Assembly: GCA_018287875.1 (NCBI GenBank)
Contig: JAGVVL010000022.1
Span: 1,054,001-1,118,000 of the forward strand
Reading direction: 5' to 3'
DNA: 64,000 nt
Source of the DNA: Nigrospora sphaerica
Lineage: Eukaryota > Ascomycota > Sordariomycetes > Amphisphaeriales > Apiosporaceae
Numbering within the stretch: position 1 is the first letter of the stretch; every line of letters starts with the position of its first letter. This document shows, piece by piece, positions 19,145-29,947 of the stretch. The notes below the pieces were generated by a model. The model saw only the letters and a program-made list of their open reading frames with translations. It was not told the DNA's origin and ran no database searches. The translations under genes were made by a program, and so were the position numbers.

Positions 19145-20595
19145 GGGCGGGCTTTAATGCTCTCCTGCGTCGTTGCCAGCGTTTCGATGTCCATGTCGTC
19201 TACCTCTTCGTGGGCTCTACTGCGGGCTCTGCCCGTACTTCTAGTGCGGCAGCTAGTCGCTCGACGCTTCCGCGGCTGTACTGTCTGCCAGTCTTCGGTG
19301 GCTGGCTTAGAAGGATCTTGTGAGGGTAGTGCGAATCCCTTTGGTCTTATGATATAGGCAGCTTTAGCGATCTGGACCTGCTCTTGACGGACTGGGCACT
19401 CTTTAGACCACGCCGTATGTGGTCCTCGGCATGCTGGGCAGCAATACCGACTCTGGTTCTCCGTTTCCGGGCATTCTTTTTCCTCGTGCTTAGTCGAGGA
19501 GCAGAGCCCACATCGTCGTGCATGGCGGCAGACTCGAGTGATGTGTCCGTATCGATAGCAGCGGTAACACTGCTTAAGCTGCGCTCCTTCAGCGAAAGGC
19601 TCGCATGGATAATAGCCATACTGCCAGATAAGGCCGTCTCGGCATAGTTGTTCCGCTTGTTGGACCGTGGCGACTGCGATATACAGAGTTGTGACCTTCC
19701 TAGACGACGTCTTGGCGTTGCGAGGTAGCTTCGCTTCTAGGACATCGATGGGGCCGCCAGGCTGGTTTCGGAGTTGGGCTCCCAGCTGCCCCTGGCTCAC
19801 CTCTATGGCTTCCTTGTTGATACCGTGGGCCACTACTAGGATCTTTCTCTTCTGGATGGAGGCATTCTCTCCGAAGGCCTCGGCGGTCCAGTTTAGGTCG
19901 GCTTCTAGGGCTTGTTTTTCCGCCGCTGTCTTGCATGTGATGGCGTAGTCTCCGCTAGGGAGCTTGTGTGCTGCTACTGCTGCCTCTCTCCTTGCGGCGG
20001 CGTTAACCTTGCGAACGATCTCTGCGTAGGTGCGTCCTTCTGTCTCTGTGGCCTTGACGGCGATCTCTCGTTCCTGACGGGGAGGAAGCGCCTTGGCTAT
20101 CTGAGGGGCTCTAGGTGAGGGAGCGGCGGTTATGGCGGTGGCAGTAGCAGCGTATGTTTTAGGGGCCTTGATATCCTTATGGATAGCCTGAAGCGTGTTC
20201 TCGACGGCATCGATGCGTCTCTCGATGCTAGTCTGGCTATCTGGTTCCTTAGCTGCCGCCTCTAGGACCGGGATGGCGGCTTGTACGGCTGCGACTAAGG
20301 TCGCAACGTCGGAATCACCAGCTAAGAACCGTCTGAGGCTGTTTACGGTGCTGCGAATGGCCTCTGGACTGCGTCCGGGTGCCGTGCTGTTTACGGTGCT
20401 GCGAATGGCCTCTGGACTGCGTCCGGGTGCCGTGCTGTTTACGGTGCTGCGAATGGCCTCTGGACTGCGTCCGGGTGCCGTGTTGCTGCTTGGCGATGGT
20501 GTTCTTGAGTCCGGAGGTGACGGCTCGGGGGGTGGGGCGGGCCTATGGCGGCTCCCACCACCCGCGCTTTGCCTCGAGGGTGGTGAATCGACCAT
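19141..20595 (-). CDS. LINE family C ORF1: gag-like zinc-knuckle protein with an internal triplication
   Basis: I start it at 20595 (MVDSPPSRQSAGG), the start conserved in copies 2 and 3; the frame is open upstream through the 5' UTR to 20727, but that part is shared UTR sequence. 484 residues, Pro/Ser-rich start, a helical middle and knuckles near the C-terminus (CYRCYRYGHITRVC, CGLCSSTKHEEKEC, CPACRGPHTAWSKEC). Three exact 48-bp repeats (20339-20482) add two extra copies of the 16-residue unit TAPGRSPEAIRSTVNS, found once in copy 2. The stop overlaps the ORF2 ATG (ATGA). Confidence 0.88.
   Translation of the reverse strand: MVDSPPSRQSAGGGSRHRPAPPPEPSPPDSRTPSPSSNTAPGRSPEAIRSTVNSTAPGRSPEAIRSTVNSTAPGRSPEAIRSTVNSLRRFLAGDSDVATLVAAVQAAIPVLEAAAKEPDSQTSIERRIDAVENTLQAIHKDIKAPKTYAATATAITAAPSPRAPQIAKALPPRQEREIAVKATETEGRTYAEIVRKVNAAARREAAVAAHKLPSGDYAITCKTAAEKQALEADLNWTAEAFGENASIQKRKILVVAHGINKEAIEVSQGQLGAQLRNQPGGPIDVLEAKLPRNAKTSSRKVTTLYIAVATVQQAEQLCRDGLIWQYGYYPCEPFAEGAQLKQCYRCYRYGHITRVCRHARRCGLCSSTKHEEKECPETENQSRYCCPACRGPHTAWSKECPVRQEQVQIAKAAYIIRPKGFALPSQDPSKPATEDWQTVQPRKRRATSCRTRSTGRARSRAHEEVDDMDIETLATTQESIKARP
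20339..20482 (-). repeat. Three exact 48-bp tandem repeats inside family C ORF1
   Basis: Units 20339-20386, 20387-20434 and 20435-20482 are identical. The period is a multiple of three, so the frame is kept. Copies at 30 kb and 59 kb have a single unit. Confidence 0.95.
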
Positions 20596-20704
20596 TTCTA
20601 GGCTAAATGAAGCCCTAGGAACAGTTTTCGGGCTATCCGGTAGCTTATAGAGTCGTGGTTGTGAAGTTATCGCTGTGTGGGGTCGGTTTCGAAAAGGTTT
20701 TTTT

Positions 20705-21393
20705 CCCTGGCGATTCCTGTGATTCATTTAAAAGCTTCTCAGAACAGGACCCAAGAGGATCTCCTCCCGCCTCCTCGCAACTACCTGGACGCAACAACAC
20801 CATATCCCCTACATGAAGCGTTCTTGATGCAGAGCCCTGGCAAACCCATCACTCTTTCTAAGTACGCCATATGCAATCGCTAATGGGAGGTTTGAATTGC
20901 TAAATGTTGCGGTAATGGATGCATAGGACGGTTTCTCGTCTGGCATGGCATGGACCGAGAGCTTGAAGTCTCGCGACAAGGTCTGTATTGCCGGTGACAC
21001 ACCGGCCTGCGAGCCGCCTAGCAGGCGGGTCGTTTAGTCTATGAAGACGGTTACATGACTCTCCGATAAGTAGGTGAGTCACCACATTTTAGCGGCTTAT
21101 GGAGCCCGCCTACTCTACGCTGCAGCTGTATGTTCCCTTGTTTTTACGGTATTTCGAGTGGTTACAAACTATCAGAATTATACATCACGACTCTGACGTA
21201 ATGCCCGTGGAAGGCAGGAACAAACACGGATCAGGGAGGAAACATGTCCGTTTCGTTTCGTGAACTCCCAATATTTGTCCTCCTGTTTGTCCGTCACCAT
21301 AATCTAGCGCCTACAGTTCGAAGCTAAAACACCAAAGACGAACAGCAGTAACACCACATCTCCAAGAACGGTATAAACAGATATATACCTCTG
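20705..21393. other. Intergenic between LINE C copy 1 and the beta-lactamase-like gene
   Basis: No supported gene. It is the shared upstream/downstream region, moderately AT-rich near 21120-21390, with no repeat that I can match elsewhere in the window. Confidence 0.5.
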
Positions 21394-23273
21394 CTACTCA
21401 TCTCTTCTGAACCATGTTAGAGGAACATCTTCGCCCTCCATTCTCACATCTACACCGATCTCTGTGATAATGCCGCTCTCATCGAGGCGGCTTTGAGCCC
21501 TAAGGCATCCGTATGGATCTTCCAATCTGTTTTCAAAGGCCCATGCAATCCAAAATTCTCCCGTGACATGCTCAAGTTGAATGATATACGATCCCAAGAC
21601 ATCAAGTGACTCAAGCCTCAACGTGAGGTGACAATCCTGTTCCACGAATGAGACAGAAACGTTTGAAGAGACTGCCGCATTGCCACACTGTAGCTCCACA
21701 TGCAGAAACCCATATCCGGGCTCATAGTACCGCCCGACATACTTGTCAAGGGTCAACGATGGTAAGAGAGGCGGACTGGGGGTGTTCGGATACAGGCGCT
21801 CATGACAGGCGTCAATAGCTCTCCTCGCATGAGCTGCTTCCTCTCGGTACCTGCTTGAATGTTAATGCAGGCCACAAGTCGCATGAACTGGGAAAAACAC
21901 ACCTGTTCTCGAAATCAAACCTCCTTTGCTCTCGCACCGCCAACACGTCGTACATTATGCGGTACCACACCAGGTTCAGGGCTTTTGATCTTGAATTGCA
22001 CATGACGACGAGACCGATTTTTCGTGAGGGTATCATCATCATCGCAGTAAGAAACTCGTTTGTTATCCCTTCGTGATACCACGTCTCCACGCCCTCGACA
22101 ATACCACTGGCCCACCCTAATGAGTACGTTATGGGCCCCGTAAATGGCGCGTCTTGCGTTCGAGCAATGCTCCGTGGTCTTTTCAACTCGCGATGGCCTG
22201 CTTTCGACATCGGGCCGGTCTCATCTATCATGCAGCGGAGATATTTTGCATAGTCCAGCACGTTCGAAATGACAGCACCAGCGCCACTATCCCAATCCAA
22301 GTCAGTATGCTGCCGATGGACAAACTCGCCGATGCTGTTCACCCAATGGTATTCGTCTGCTAGCACCAGATCACCCTCCCTGAAGGCCGGGTCTCGGCGA
22401 CCGAAAAAAGTTTCGTGCAATCCCATTGGCGTTAATAGGTATTCGCGGAAGAAGTCGCCCAGCCATGAGTCGGTTAAACTGGCAATAAGGTAGCCAGCAG
22501 TGGTGAACATATGGTTGCAATACTGGTACACAGCACGTGGTTCGGCAGACATGGGCAAATGACGTAGACGCCGTATCTGCTCTCTGGTATCTCTTGCGAG
22601 GGCGATATCATGGCGAGGGTAGCCGGTGCGATGGCTGAGGGCATCCTCAATGGTGATATGCTCGGTGGCCCACGCATCGCTCAACACGAAGTCATCCCGC
22701 AGCAGATGAGAAATGGGTGTATTCCATTGTATAGATGCGTAGTCGGAAGAGTTGTCGATCAGCAAGGAGAGCCCAGCCGCTGTGAAGGACTTTGTTGTGC
22801 TCCCAGTATAAAACAGCGTATGGGGGGTCACGGGCGTTGAGGGGAACGAAGCATAGCCAAAACCCTGTAGAAAAGGGGGTCAGTTGAATCGACTGATTTT
22901 GCATCGGACTCAGACTTGGAGAACGAATACAGCGCCGCTTGGCAGTGGTGCAAGTAACGAGTAGTCAGCCCGGAGGGGAAAAGCCTGTTGTTGTACTTAT
23001 AGCGGTACGTACTTTGGCCCACGTCTCATTTTCGGAGACAATAGCAACGGCCATGCCTGCTGCGTGCCATCGTTCCATTACATCCACGATGTATTGTTCC
23101 AGATCATTCACGGCGAAGGGCAAATGCCCGGACGGGACGGCCATCAGATTGTCCGCTCCCAAGTGGGAGCCTAATGGGATTTGTGGACCTTGAACAGGCG
23201 ACGGCGAGCCATCAAAGGAGCGGGCGCCTACAGCCACGAAAGTGGCTAGGATATACCGCTGAGTGAACTTCAT
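21394..23273 (-). CDS. Secreted serine beta-lactamase-like hydrolase (3 exons)
   Basis: Exons 23273-23013, 22864-21903 and 21850-21394 give 559 residues. Intron 1 (148 nt) has GTACGT and CTACAG; intron 2 (52 nt) has GTGTGT, a CATTAAC branch and AAGCAG; both keep the frame. A signal peptide is visible (MKFTQRYILATFVAVGARS). The class C beta-lactamase/DD-peptidase fold is shown by the SxxK motif STTK near residue 110 (nucleophile Ser and general base Lys), YCN near 200 and HEG near 349, in the usual order. Residues about 408-559 form a separate C-terminal domain. Fungal members act as esterases, amidases or transesterases, some in natural-product pathways; the substrate here is unknown. No break is visible, so this is probably functional. 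Confidence 0.87.
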
Positions 23274-23899
23274 GGTGAGTAGATGTCAAGTTGGGGAGTA
23301 AAGCGACCATAAGCGGATCAGGTCCGTATCGTGTCGATAGTACCTTTACGAGCATTATGTATGATTGCTTATCTACAAGGTGCGTCAGCACTAGACCTTA
23401 TCTTCCTTGGCACTATGGTACTGGATTGGTCAATTGCTCTGAATGATACTCACTGGCCACCACCAGTCCGCTGTTATCCAATCATCTCGTATATTAGATG
23501 TGATGATGATACTGGCTCGGCACGGCTTCTATGGCGTTACATCCACGGCCTTCGTTGCCCTCGTATAACCTCGCCGTATTATACTGGCGCTTCAGGGGCT
23601 TAAGCGTCACTCAGCGCAATACTTGAAACCATCGTTTAGTGAACCCCTTACCATTTACTTCCCAGTTGTCTTAAGATACATCATACGGTGGACTTGTTCT
23701 ACGGAGCTACCCCAAATGAACTGCATGTATTCTACCAATCACCTTGACGCATGTCTACGCGGGGTTCCACGCGCCTATATGTACCCGGCACCTTTTCCGG
23801 TAATAATCGTCCGTGCGCAAGCTATTGTTAGTAGCATTGCGTGCATTACACCCAAAACCTTAACGCCACTAGTTCCACTAGCGGGAACGTCAAAACACC
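23274..23899. other. Intergenic between the hydrolase gene and LINE family B
   Basis: No gene supported. Frames that stay open here run out of phase into the family B ORF1 and are shadows. The true 5' end of family B may lie anywhere in the last ~200 bases. Confidence 0.4.
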
Positions 23900-23959
23900 A
23901 AGGGGAAAATCTGGTGATAATTCAGACGGTCGCGTGCGACCGCCGGAAGGCCTCACCGG

Positions 23960-25858
23960 ATGAGCCCCGCCACGCCGCCGCGCCAAGCCGCGGCACCCGA
24001 CCGACCGCATACCGCCACCACGGCCACCGACACGCCCACGCGGGCGACAACCCTGCAGCAGCCGAAGAAGGCGAAGACCCACAATGTCCGACCCCCACCG
24101 AACCTACCCGGAAAAGATGCCGCCGCCGACAGGGACACGAGACTCCGCAGCCTATTCGACTCCGAATGGGCGACTATCGAAAGAAATACGACGATCCACC
24201 GGGAGGTGGTGACCGCGATCGTCGACACACTGGACACGCTCCGGGAACAATTCGACGCAGCGACGAAGCCAGACCAGCACAGGCTAGTCGCCCAGTACAC
24301 AGAGGACCTAGCATCGCACCTACGAATCACGGCCTTCGCGGCCAGCGGCGGCGCGACAGCAGACGCGCCGCCTCAAGCGAACAGCACACGATCGGCGAGC
24401 ACCCAACGCGCGGCCGACTCGGACGCACACCCTACGACCGACTCGGAAACGTCGACGTCGTACGCCTCCGCAGCGAGGAAAGGTCGCGCAGAGCAACAAA
24501 TGCCCCCGGGAGCTCCCCCGGCACAGAGGACGGAGAAGGCTAAGCTGCCGATCCCCGTTAAGGGAACGAACAGGGAAGACACCCGGATTCTCATTCGAAT
24601 GGCAGGGCAGCAACCACGCATGCCCCCCTACACGGCTAAGCTGGCCCTAATCCGCAAGCTCAGGCTAGAGGGCTGGATGATCCCGTCTATCAACCGCACG
24701 AACACGGGATGGGCTGTCAAAACGGCGAACATGGAAATCCGGGACAAGCCACTCGAGCCCGAGAATAAGGTTATCATCCAGGCCACGCTAGGCGCCTCGG
24801 CAGTCGACATCCCAGAGGAATGGGTCATGTACGTGGTCCCGAAGGTGCCGGCGACCGTCCCCGACCCGGACACGGGCGGGCCCATCACCATCACCTCGGA
24901 TATGGTGCTGGCCGAAGCCCGAGACCAGACCGGGGCCAACCCGACAGACGCCCACCTCTCCCGACACGGGGTGAACCCGGAGACGGGAGACGCCACGTGG
25001 GTAGTGGCCTTCCGGGAGACGGTCCGGAGGTTCCGGCTGTTCGAGATGAGCGACGTAGCGCGCAAAGTCGATAAGCAGAACCAGGTAGTCCGGCACGACC
25101 CGGGATGCCAGGGGTACCACACTCCCCACTACTGCGGTAGAAAGGCGCTGTGTAGGAACTGCGGCGAACGCAAGGACCGACACGCGCCACTCGAGCAGAA
25201 CGAGTGCACGCAGCTGGCGAAGTGCGCCAACTGCCACGGCCCGTACCCAGCCGACCATGAAGACTGCCCCTGCAAGCCCCAAAGGGAGAACGGAACGGTG
25301 ATCCCACTAAGCCAGGCCCGAATTAAGGCGATCAGGAAGGCAGGGGCATGGAAGTACGCCGAGATGAATGCGGACACAGAGGACACCACCCCTGCCTCTT
25401 CTTCAGACTCTGACGATAACCCGCCCCCGCGAAGAAAGCAACAGGGTCGAGGGAACAAGCGACCAGCTACGCCGGCGGGGAACGAGCTTAGCGCCGCGAG
25501 GGCACCCACCGAGGAACCTAGTACGGAAGGGACGGCGTCCGAAGGACCCACGGTCTCGCCGACGGAGACCACGACCGAGGACGATGAGATGGATGACGCC
25601 GGGGCGCTCACCACTGTGTCCTCAGAGGACGTGCGGGACACCATCATAGCGGCCACACGGAGCTCTCACCCAGCGACAAAGGCGCCAGCGCAAGCGCAGC
25701 GGACGATCCCGGCCCTCGGGGTCACGACACGCTTAAACAGGGTAACGAAAGCTACACCGAGCAGCCAACGCTCGGGCCGAGCGGCAGGCAAGATACGGGA
25801 CAGACTCGCGAGCGGGTCCGACCTCGAAACCACCCACTCGTCGGAAGCCAATGAGTAG
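23960..25858 (+). CDS. LINE family B ORF1: gag-like RNA-binding protein
   Basis: 632 residues from the ATG at 23960. N-terminal ~130 residues are Ala/Thr/Pro-rich and then helical (DTLDTLREQFD). The middle (about 195-370) resembles the RRM-like core of family A ORF1, including shared patterns such as EEWVMYVVP against ITWVNYVVP. Cys/His units lie at residues 382-437 (CQGYHTPHYC, CRNC, CANC...HEDC). The C-terminal tail is acidic and Ser/Thr-rich. Its role by family is binding the element RNA. The ORF1 stop TAG at 25856 lies inside an 8-base overlap with ORF2. Confidence 0.92.
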   Translation: MSPATPPRQAAAPDRPHTATTATDTPTRATTLQQPKKAKTHNVRPPPNLPGKDAAADRDTRLRSLFDSEWATIERNTTIHREVVTAIVDTLDTLREQFDAATKPDQHRLVAQYTEDLASHLRITAFAASGGATADAPPQANSTRSASTQRAADSDAHPTTDSETSTSYASAARKGRAEQQMPPGAPPAQRTEKAKLPIPVKGTNREDTRILIRMAGQQPRMPPYTAKLALIRKLRLEGWMIPSINRTNTGWAVKTANMEIRDKPLEPENKVIIQATLGASAVDIPEEWVMYVVPKVPATVPDPDTGGPITITSDMVLAEARDQTGANPTDAHLSRHGVNPETGDATWVVAFRETVRRFRLFEMSDVARKVDKQNQVVRHDPGCQGYHTPHYCGRKALCRNCGERKDRHAPLEQNECTQLAKCANCHGPYPADHEDCPCKPQRENGTVIPLSQARIKAIRKAGAWKYAEMNADTEDTTPASSSDSDDNPPPRRKQQGRGNKRPATPAGNELSAARAPTEEPSTEGTASEGPTVSPTETTTEDDEMDDAGALTTVSSEDVRDTIIAATRSSHPATKAPAQAQRTIPALGVTTRLNRVTKATPSSQRSGRAAGKIRDRLASGSDLETTHSSEANE

Positions 25859-28800
25859 GGGGCACCGACGACGCCACAGCCCGCCGCCACCAAAAGCTAT
25901 TCAGGTTGCCGTCTACAACACGAATAGGGCGATGGGTATACACCTCGCCCTCCTCCAGCGCTGCTGGATGGAGGAGATAGACGTGATTATGATCACGGAA
26001 CCGTGGATCTCGAAGCAGGGGAATACCCTCACGCAGACCCACCCTGGGTACGATACGTTCGGACCGGCCGAGGTCTGGGACACGAAGGAGGAAAGGCGAC
26101 CACGGGTGATGATGTACACAAGACGAGGCGCGGGGCTCCGTGTCGAACGGAAAGAAGCAGTGCACCCGAGAGACCTATGGCTTGAGGTGAACGGGGTGGA
26201 CTACCTCACCTACTACCGGGCGCCCTACACGGAGCACGTTCCGGGGTACCTCACGGCACTGGTCCCCTCCGCGAAATGCATAGCAGCCGAGGATGCGAAC
26301 GCCTCGCACCCGGACTGGGACACCGGGAATCGATCGGAGCGTGGCGGAGGGCGGCTTATAGAATGGTCCGCCCGCTCGGGCATGAGCTATATCGGTAAAC
26401 CCGGCGAGGCCACACACAAACAAGGGCGGGTGATCGACCTCCCCTTCTCCAACCTCCCCTTCGCGGAGAGCCGGGTCGCGATGAAGCTCGCCTGCGGATC
26501 CGACCACTACCCCCTTAAGATCCAACTCCCAGGTCGAGGCGCCGAGGCGCCACCGGGGCCGGCCCAACAGTGGAAGATCGCCGAGAAGGACCTAGAGAGA
26601 CTCCGCGATCTGGCCAAGGTCAGGGCGCACATACTCCCGCCACTCGGGACAGCAGACACGGAGGACGACATTAATGTAGCCGCCCGGGCACTCTCCAGCA
26701 TGCTACAAGACTGCATTAAAGCAGTAGGCCGGGTCCACCACACAAGAGGCAAGTCGGCACCGTGGTGGACCGAGGAGACGAACAAGGCGTGGAGGGACTA
26801 TAGGCAGGCGGAAGAGGACGGCGCGGACAGCCCGGCCCGCCGAAACTTCTTAACGGCGGTCCGAAAAGCGAAGCGGGACTACTGGCGCAGCCGTATCGAA
26901 AACGCGAAAGACGACAAGGACCTATACAGGGTGGTGAACTGGTATAAAGGAAGTCAGAAAATAAGGGCACCCCCCCTGCAAGACGGAGAGCGGATAATCG
27001 AACAGGGGGTAGAGAAGGCGAACTACCTCACCGACGCCATCCTATTCCGATTCGACCCGGACGATGACCTGCTAGAAGTGGAAGCGACGGAAACACCGGG
27101 CACCCTCCCGTGGGCTACCGCGGTCACTCTAGAGGAGGCCGAGAGGTACACGATCGGAATCTCCTCCACGTCGCCCGGCACGGACGCTATCACGGTAGCA
27201 TACCTAAAGGCGACCTGGCCGGCGATCGGAGACTACCACCGGCAGCTGATTCAAAAGTGCCTAGAGCACGGGGTCTTCCCGGAGGTCTGGAAGGAGGCCG
27301 AAGTCGTGATGCTACCAAAAGTTGGAAAGACCGACTTTAGCACGTATCGAGCCTGGCGGCCGATTGCCCTACTATCCTGCTTGGGAAAAGGACTGGAGAG
27401 ACTTGTCGCCAGGAGGATGGTGTGGACAGCACTGCAAGCCGGGCTGATCAGCCCACAGCACGCAGGTGCGGTGCCGAAGCGGTCGGCGTTGGACCTCGCG
27501 GCGAGCCTAACGCACGACATTGACCTGGCGCTACATAACCGCATTAAGGCGACACTAGTCACGCTAGACATCCAAGGCGCGTTTGACACTCTATTAAAGA
27601 ACAGGCTCCTAAGCAGGATGACGAAGCAAGGGTGGCAGCCCGAGGCGATCCGGCTTACGGACAGCTTGCTTACTAACCGAAGGGTGGTGACGCGCTTAGA
27701 GGAGGCGACCACGGAGGCACGGGACGTACTATGCGGCACACCACAGGGCTCGCCTTGGTCGCCGATGCTGTACACCCTCTACCTGTGCGAGCTCGTCGGC
27801 GCCAATCTGCACCGATGGGGCTACGCGGATGATATCGCCGTCTTAACGTTCGGGAAGACTATCGAGGAGAGCGCGCAAGCAGCCGAGAAGGAGGTTAACG
27901 AGATTCTAAAGTACGGCGAAGAGAACAAGATCGCCTTCGCGCCGGAGAAGGTCGAAGCGATACACTTCACCAGAGGCCCGGAGAAAACGAACCCGCTCAT
28001 CAAGCTACGCGGCGACGTGGCGATCCAGCCAACGCCGCTAATAGAGGCGCCGGAAGGTGCGAGCACAGGGAGCCAGCAGAGGGCCACGCCGGTCCTACGG
28101 TGGCTCGGAGTCCACTTCGATAGAAAGCTCAAGTTTAAACGGCACGTTGAGATCCAGGCCGCGAAAGCCACGAAAGTCGCGAACCATATCAAGTCCATAG
28201 CGGCCACAAACCGAGGACCACCAGCGGACAGCCTCTATAAGGCGGTCCGGACCATCCTACTACCGGTAGCGCTATACGGTAGCGAGGCGTGGTACAAGGG
28301 CAGGACAGCACCGGCAAAGCAGGCAAATAAGTCAGACCTAGGACCCGTCAGTACACGCTTAGGGGTGCACACTCAACTGATCCAGAAAGCCCTAATAAAG
28401 GCGGTCCGGGGCGTGCTACCTGTCTGGAAAACTTTCCCCACGGATGCGCTCTTTGGCGCGAGTGGCCTCCCTACGGCGCAAATCGCATTAGACGAAGCGA
28501 GGCTTCGATACGCACACAGGCTCCAGACAGCGCACGTGGGACACATACTGGCCGACCGAACGAAACCGCGGAAAATACGCCCGAGGGGCCAGGTGACGGG
28601 AGTCCAGAGGGCGCTGACCACGCTACAACACACAGCCGCGCTGCTCCCGCCGGCCCAGCGGCCACTACTATACGCCCCGCGGTTTCCCACAGGCTCGAGA
28701 CAAGACCCTACGGGAGGGGCTAAGAAGGACGACGCAGCGGCCGCGTTCGAGAGCTGGTTTGCAGAACGAGCCCCGTGGGACATCACGGTCTTCTCAGACG

Positions 28801-29873
28801 GGTCCCGGACAGAGGAGGGCATCGGGTATGGCTTCGTTATTTACGAGGGGAAGCAGAGGGTAGCGGAAGGGCAGGGTGCGCTCGACGCCTACAGCGTGGT
28901 GTACGACGCGGAAGCTCTCGGGGCACTACGCGGGCTCGAAAGAGCAACCAATCTCTACCTAGACGCCCCCGTCACCCTCTGCATCGACAACACAGCCACA
29001 ATCTGGAGTGCCCAGAAGGACGCGCCCACAACGTCCCAGTGGGTGTTCGTGGCCATCCACCGGATCATAGCAGAACGCGAGGTCACCATCAAATGGAGCC
29101 CAGGACACATGGGCATCGCAGGGAACGAGGCCGCAGACGAACTCGCGAAAGCAGGCGCGGAGAAAGGGCCCCGGGACCCTAGCGCCGTGGCGACAGCCGC
29201 TGGGATCAAGGCAATAGCTAGACGACGAATCCGGGAGCAGGCCACGAAATGGTGGACGCACGAGGACACGAACGTGCCGAGCTATTTCCTCACGGCGAAG
29301 ATAAAGTATAACCCAGGCAAGTGCCCGAAGGCCCTCACGTTAGAGAGAAAAGTCCTCGGACAATACCTCGGCGTGCTCTCGGCCCACGGCGACTTTAAGT
29401 GGTACCACGACCGCCACAACCACCGAGACGCCGAAGTGCACTGTCCGTGTACCTCCTATGCACACGGGCGACAGGAGAAGGGGCCGCAGCATATGGTACA
29501 CTGCCATGCGCTGCGCTCTACGATACACACGTGGCCCCGCCCCCCGAAGCCGGAAAAGAGACGAGACGGGACGGAATGGCCAGAGGACAGCTGGCCGATG
29601 CGACTACATAGGCTCAACCTGACCAGCTCGACTCGCCGAGACGCCTACTGGGCATGGCTCATACAGAACCCGCTCGAGTTCCAAAAGTTCTGCCAAACGA
29701 CGCAGTATTTTAACCGTATCTGCCCTCCCTTTGGGGAGGTAGGAGAATGGTACTGTATCGAGAGACGAGCGGAGTACGCAGCAGCGGATGCATACGACTC
29801 GAGAGGCGAAGAAGGTGAAGAACTAGAGATTGTCATCCCACAGGCGATGGTAACGACGGCACGAAGGCCGTAA
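25851..29873 (+). CDS. LINE family B ORF2: endonuclease, reverse transcriptase, RNase H
   Basis: 1340 residues, intact. Endonuclease (about 15-225): VYNTNRA, ITEP, AEDAN near 147 where most relatives have GDFN (Asp and Asn kept), DLPFSN, and CGSDH near 217. Reverse transcriptase: WRPIALLSC, LDIQGAFDTL, GTPQGSPWSP and YADD near 657. RNase H: FSDGSRTEEG near 981, YDAEALGAL, CIDNTATIW and AADELAKAGA, so the four acidic residues are all present. A CCHC-like end motif (CPCTSY, then HMVHC) is near 1200. The ATG at 25851 overlaps the ORF1 stop (ATGAGTAG). Nothing in the sequence prevents activity. Closest to family A in order and length. Confidence 0.93.
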   Translation: MSRGHRRRHSPPPPKAIQVAVYNTNRAMGIHLALLQRCWMEEIDVIMITEPWISKQGNTLTQTHPGYDTFGPAEVWDTKEERRPRVMMYTRRGAGLRVERKEAVHPRDLWLEVNGVDYLTYYRAPYTEHVPGYLTALVPSAKCIAAEDANASHPDWDTGNRSERGGGRLIEWSARSGMSYIGKPGEATHKQGRVIDLPFSNLPFAESRVAMKLACGSDHYPLKIQLPGRGAEAPPGPAQQWKIAEKDLERLRDLAKVRAHILPPLGTADTEDDINVAARALSSMLQDCIKAVGRVHHTRGKSAPWWTEETNKAWRDYRQAEEDGADSPARRNFLTAVRKAKRDYWRSRIENAKDDKDLYRVVNWYKGSQKIRAPPLQDGERIIEQGVEKANYLTDAILFRFDPDDDLLEVEATETPGTLPWATAVTLEEAERYTIGISSTSPGTDAITVAYLKATWPAIGDYHRQLIQKCLEHGVFPEVWKEAEVVMLPKVGKTDFSTYRAWRPIALLSCLGKGLERLVARRMVWTALQAGLISPQHAGAVPKRSALDLAASLTHDIDLALHNRIKATLVTLDIQGAFDTLLKNRLLSRMTKQGWQPEAIRLTDSLLTNRRVVTRLEEATTEARDVLCGTPQGSPWSPMLYTLYLCELVGANLHRWGYADDIAVLTFGKTIEESAQAAEKEVNEILKYGEENKIAFAPEKVEAIHFTRGPEKTNPLIKLRGDVAIQPTPLIEAPEGASTGSQQRATPVLRWLGVHFDRKLKFKRHVEIQAAKATKVANHIKSIAATNRGPPADSLYKAVRTILLPVALYGSEAWYKGRTAPAKQANKSDLGPVSTRLGVHTQLIQKALIKAVRGVLPVWKTFPTDALFGASGLPTAQIALDEARLRYAHRLQTAHVGHILADRTKPRKIRPRGQVTGVQRALTTLQHTAALLPPAQRPLLYAPRFPTGSRQDPTGGAKKDDAAAAFESWFAERAPWDITVFSDGSRTEEGIGYGFVIYEGKQRVAEGQGALDAYSVVYDAEALGALRGLERATNLYLDAPVTLCIDNTATIWSAQKDAPTTSQWVFVAIHRIIAEREVTIKWSPGHMGIAGNEAADELAKAGAEKGPRDPSAVATAAGIKAIARRRIREQATKWWTHEDTNVPSYFLTAKIKYNPGKCPKALTLERKVLGQYLGVLSAHGDFKWYHDRHNHRDAEVHCPCTSYAHGRQEKGPQHMVHCHALRSTIHTWPRPPKPEKRRDGTEWPEDSWPMRLHRLNLTSSTRRDAYWAWLIQNPLEFQKFCQTTQYFNRICPPFGEVGEWYCIERRAEYAAADAYDSRGEEGEELEIVIPQAMVTTARRP

Positions 29874-29931
29874 GGGTCTGAAGACAAGAGTCCGTCTACC
29901 AGTGGCCACCGGCGATAACGGAACGAAGTCA

Positions 29932-29947
29932 CTTAGCAAAGGCTAAG
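29932..29947 (+). promoter_or_regulatory. 3' UTR hairpin of LINE family B
   Basis: CTTAGC and GCTAAG pair perfectly around an AAAG loop about 60 bases after the ORF2 stop and 10 bases before the start of family C. Some LINE reverse transcriptases recognise a 3' stem-loop of their own RNA; this site would be a candidate. Confidence 0.4.

Larger units (their letters stand above)
15770..20704 (-). mobile_element. LINE family C, copy 1 (nearly full length, ORF2 disabled)
   Basis: On the minus strand: a 5' UTR starting near 20704 (A-rich, then CTTTTCGAAACCGACCCC), ORF1, ORF2 and a 3' UTR ending in GGTGTAAGAATAATAAAT near 15770. Same layout as copy 2 at 29958-34797 and high similarity throughout. 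ORF1 is open; ORF2 has two nonsense codons and one frameshift. No convincing target duplication was found. Confidence 0.92.

Noticed and set aside
23623..24543. 306-codon ORF spanning the start of LINE B
   Set aside because: Out of frame with LINE B ORF1, which has clear domains; the overlapping half is a shadow.
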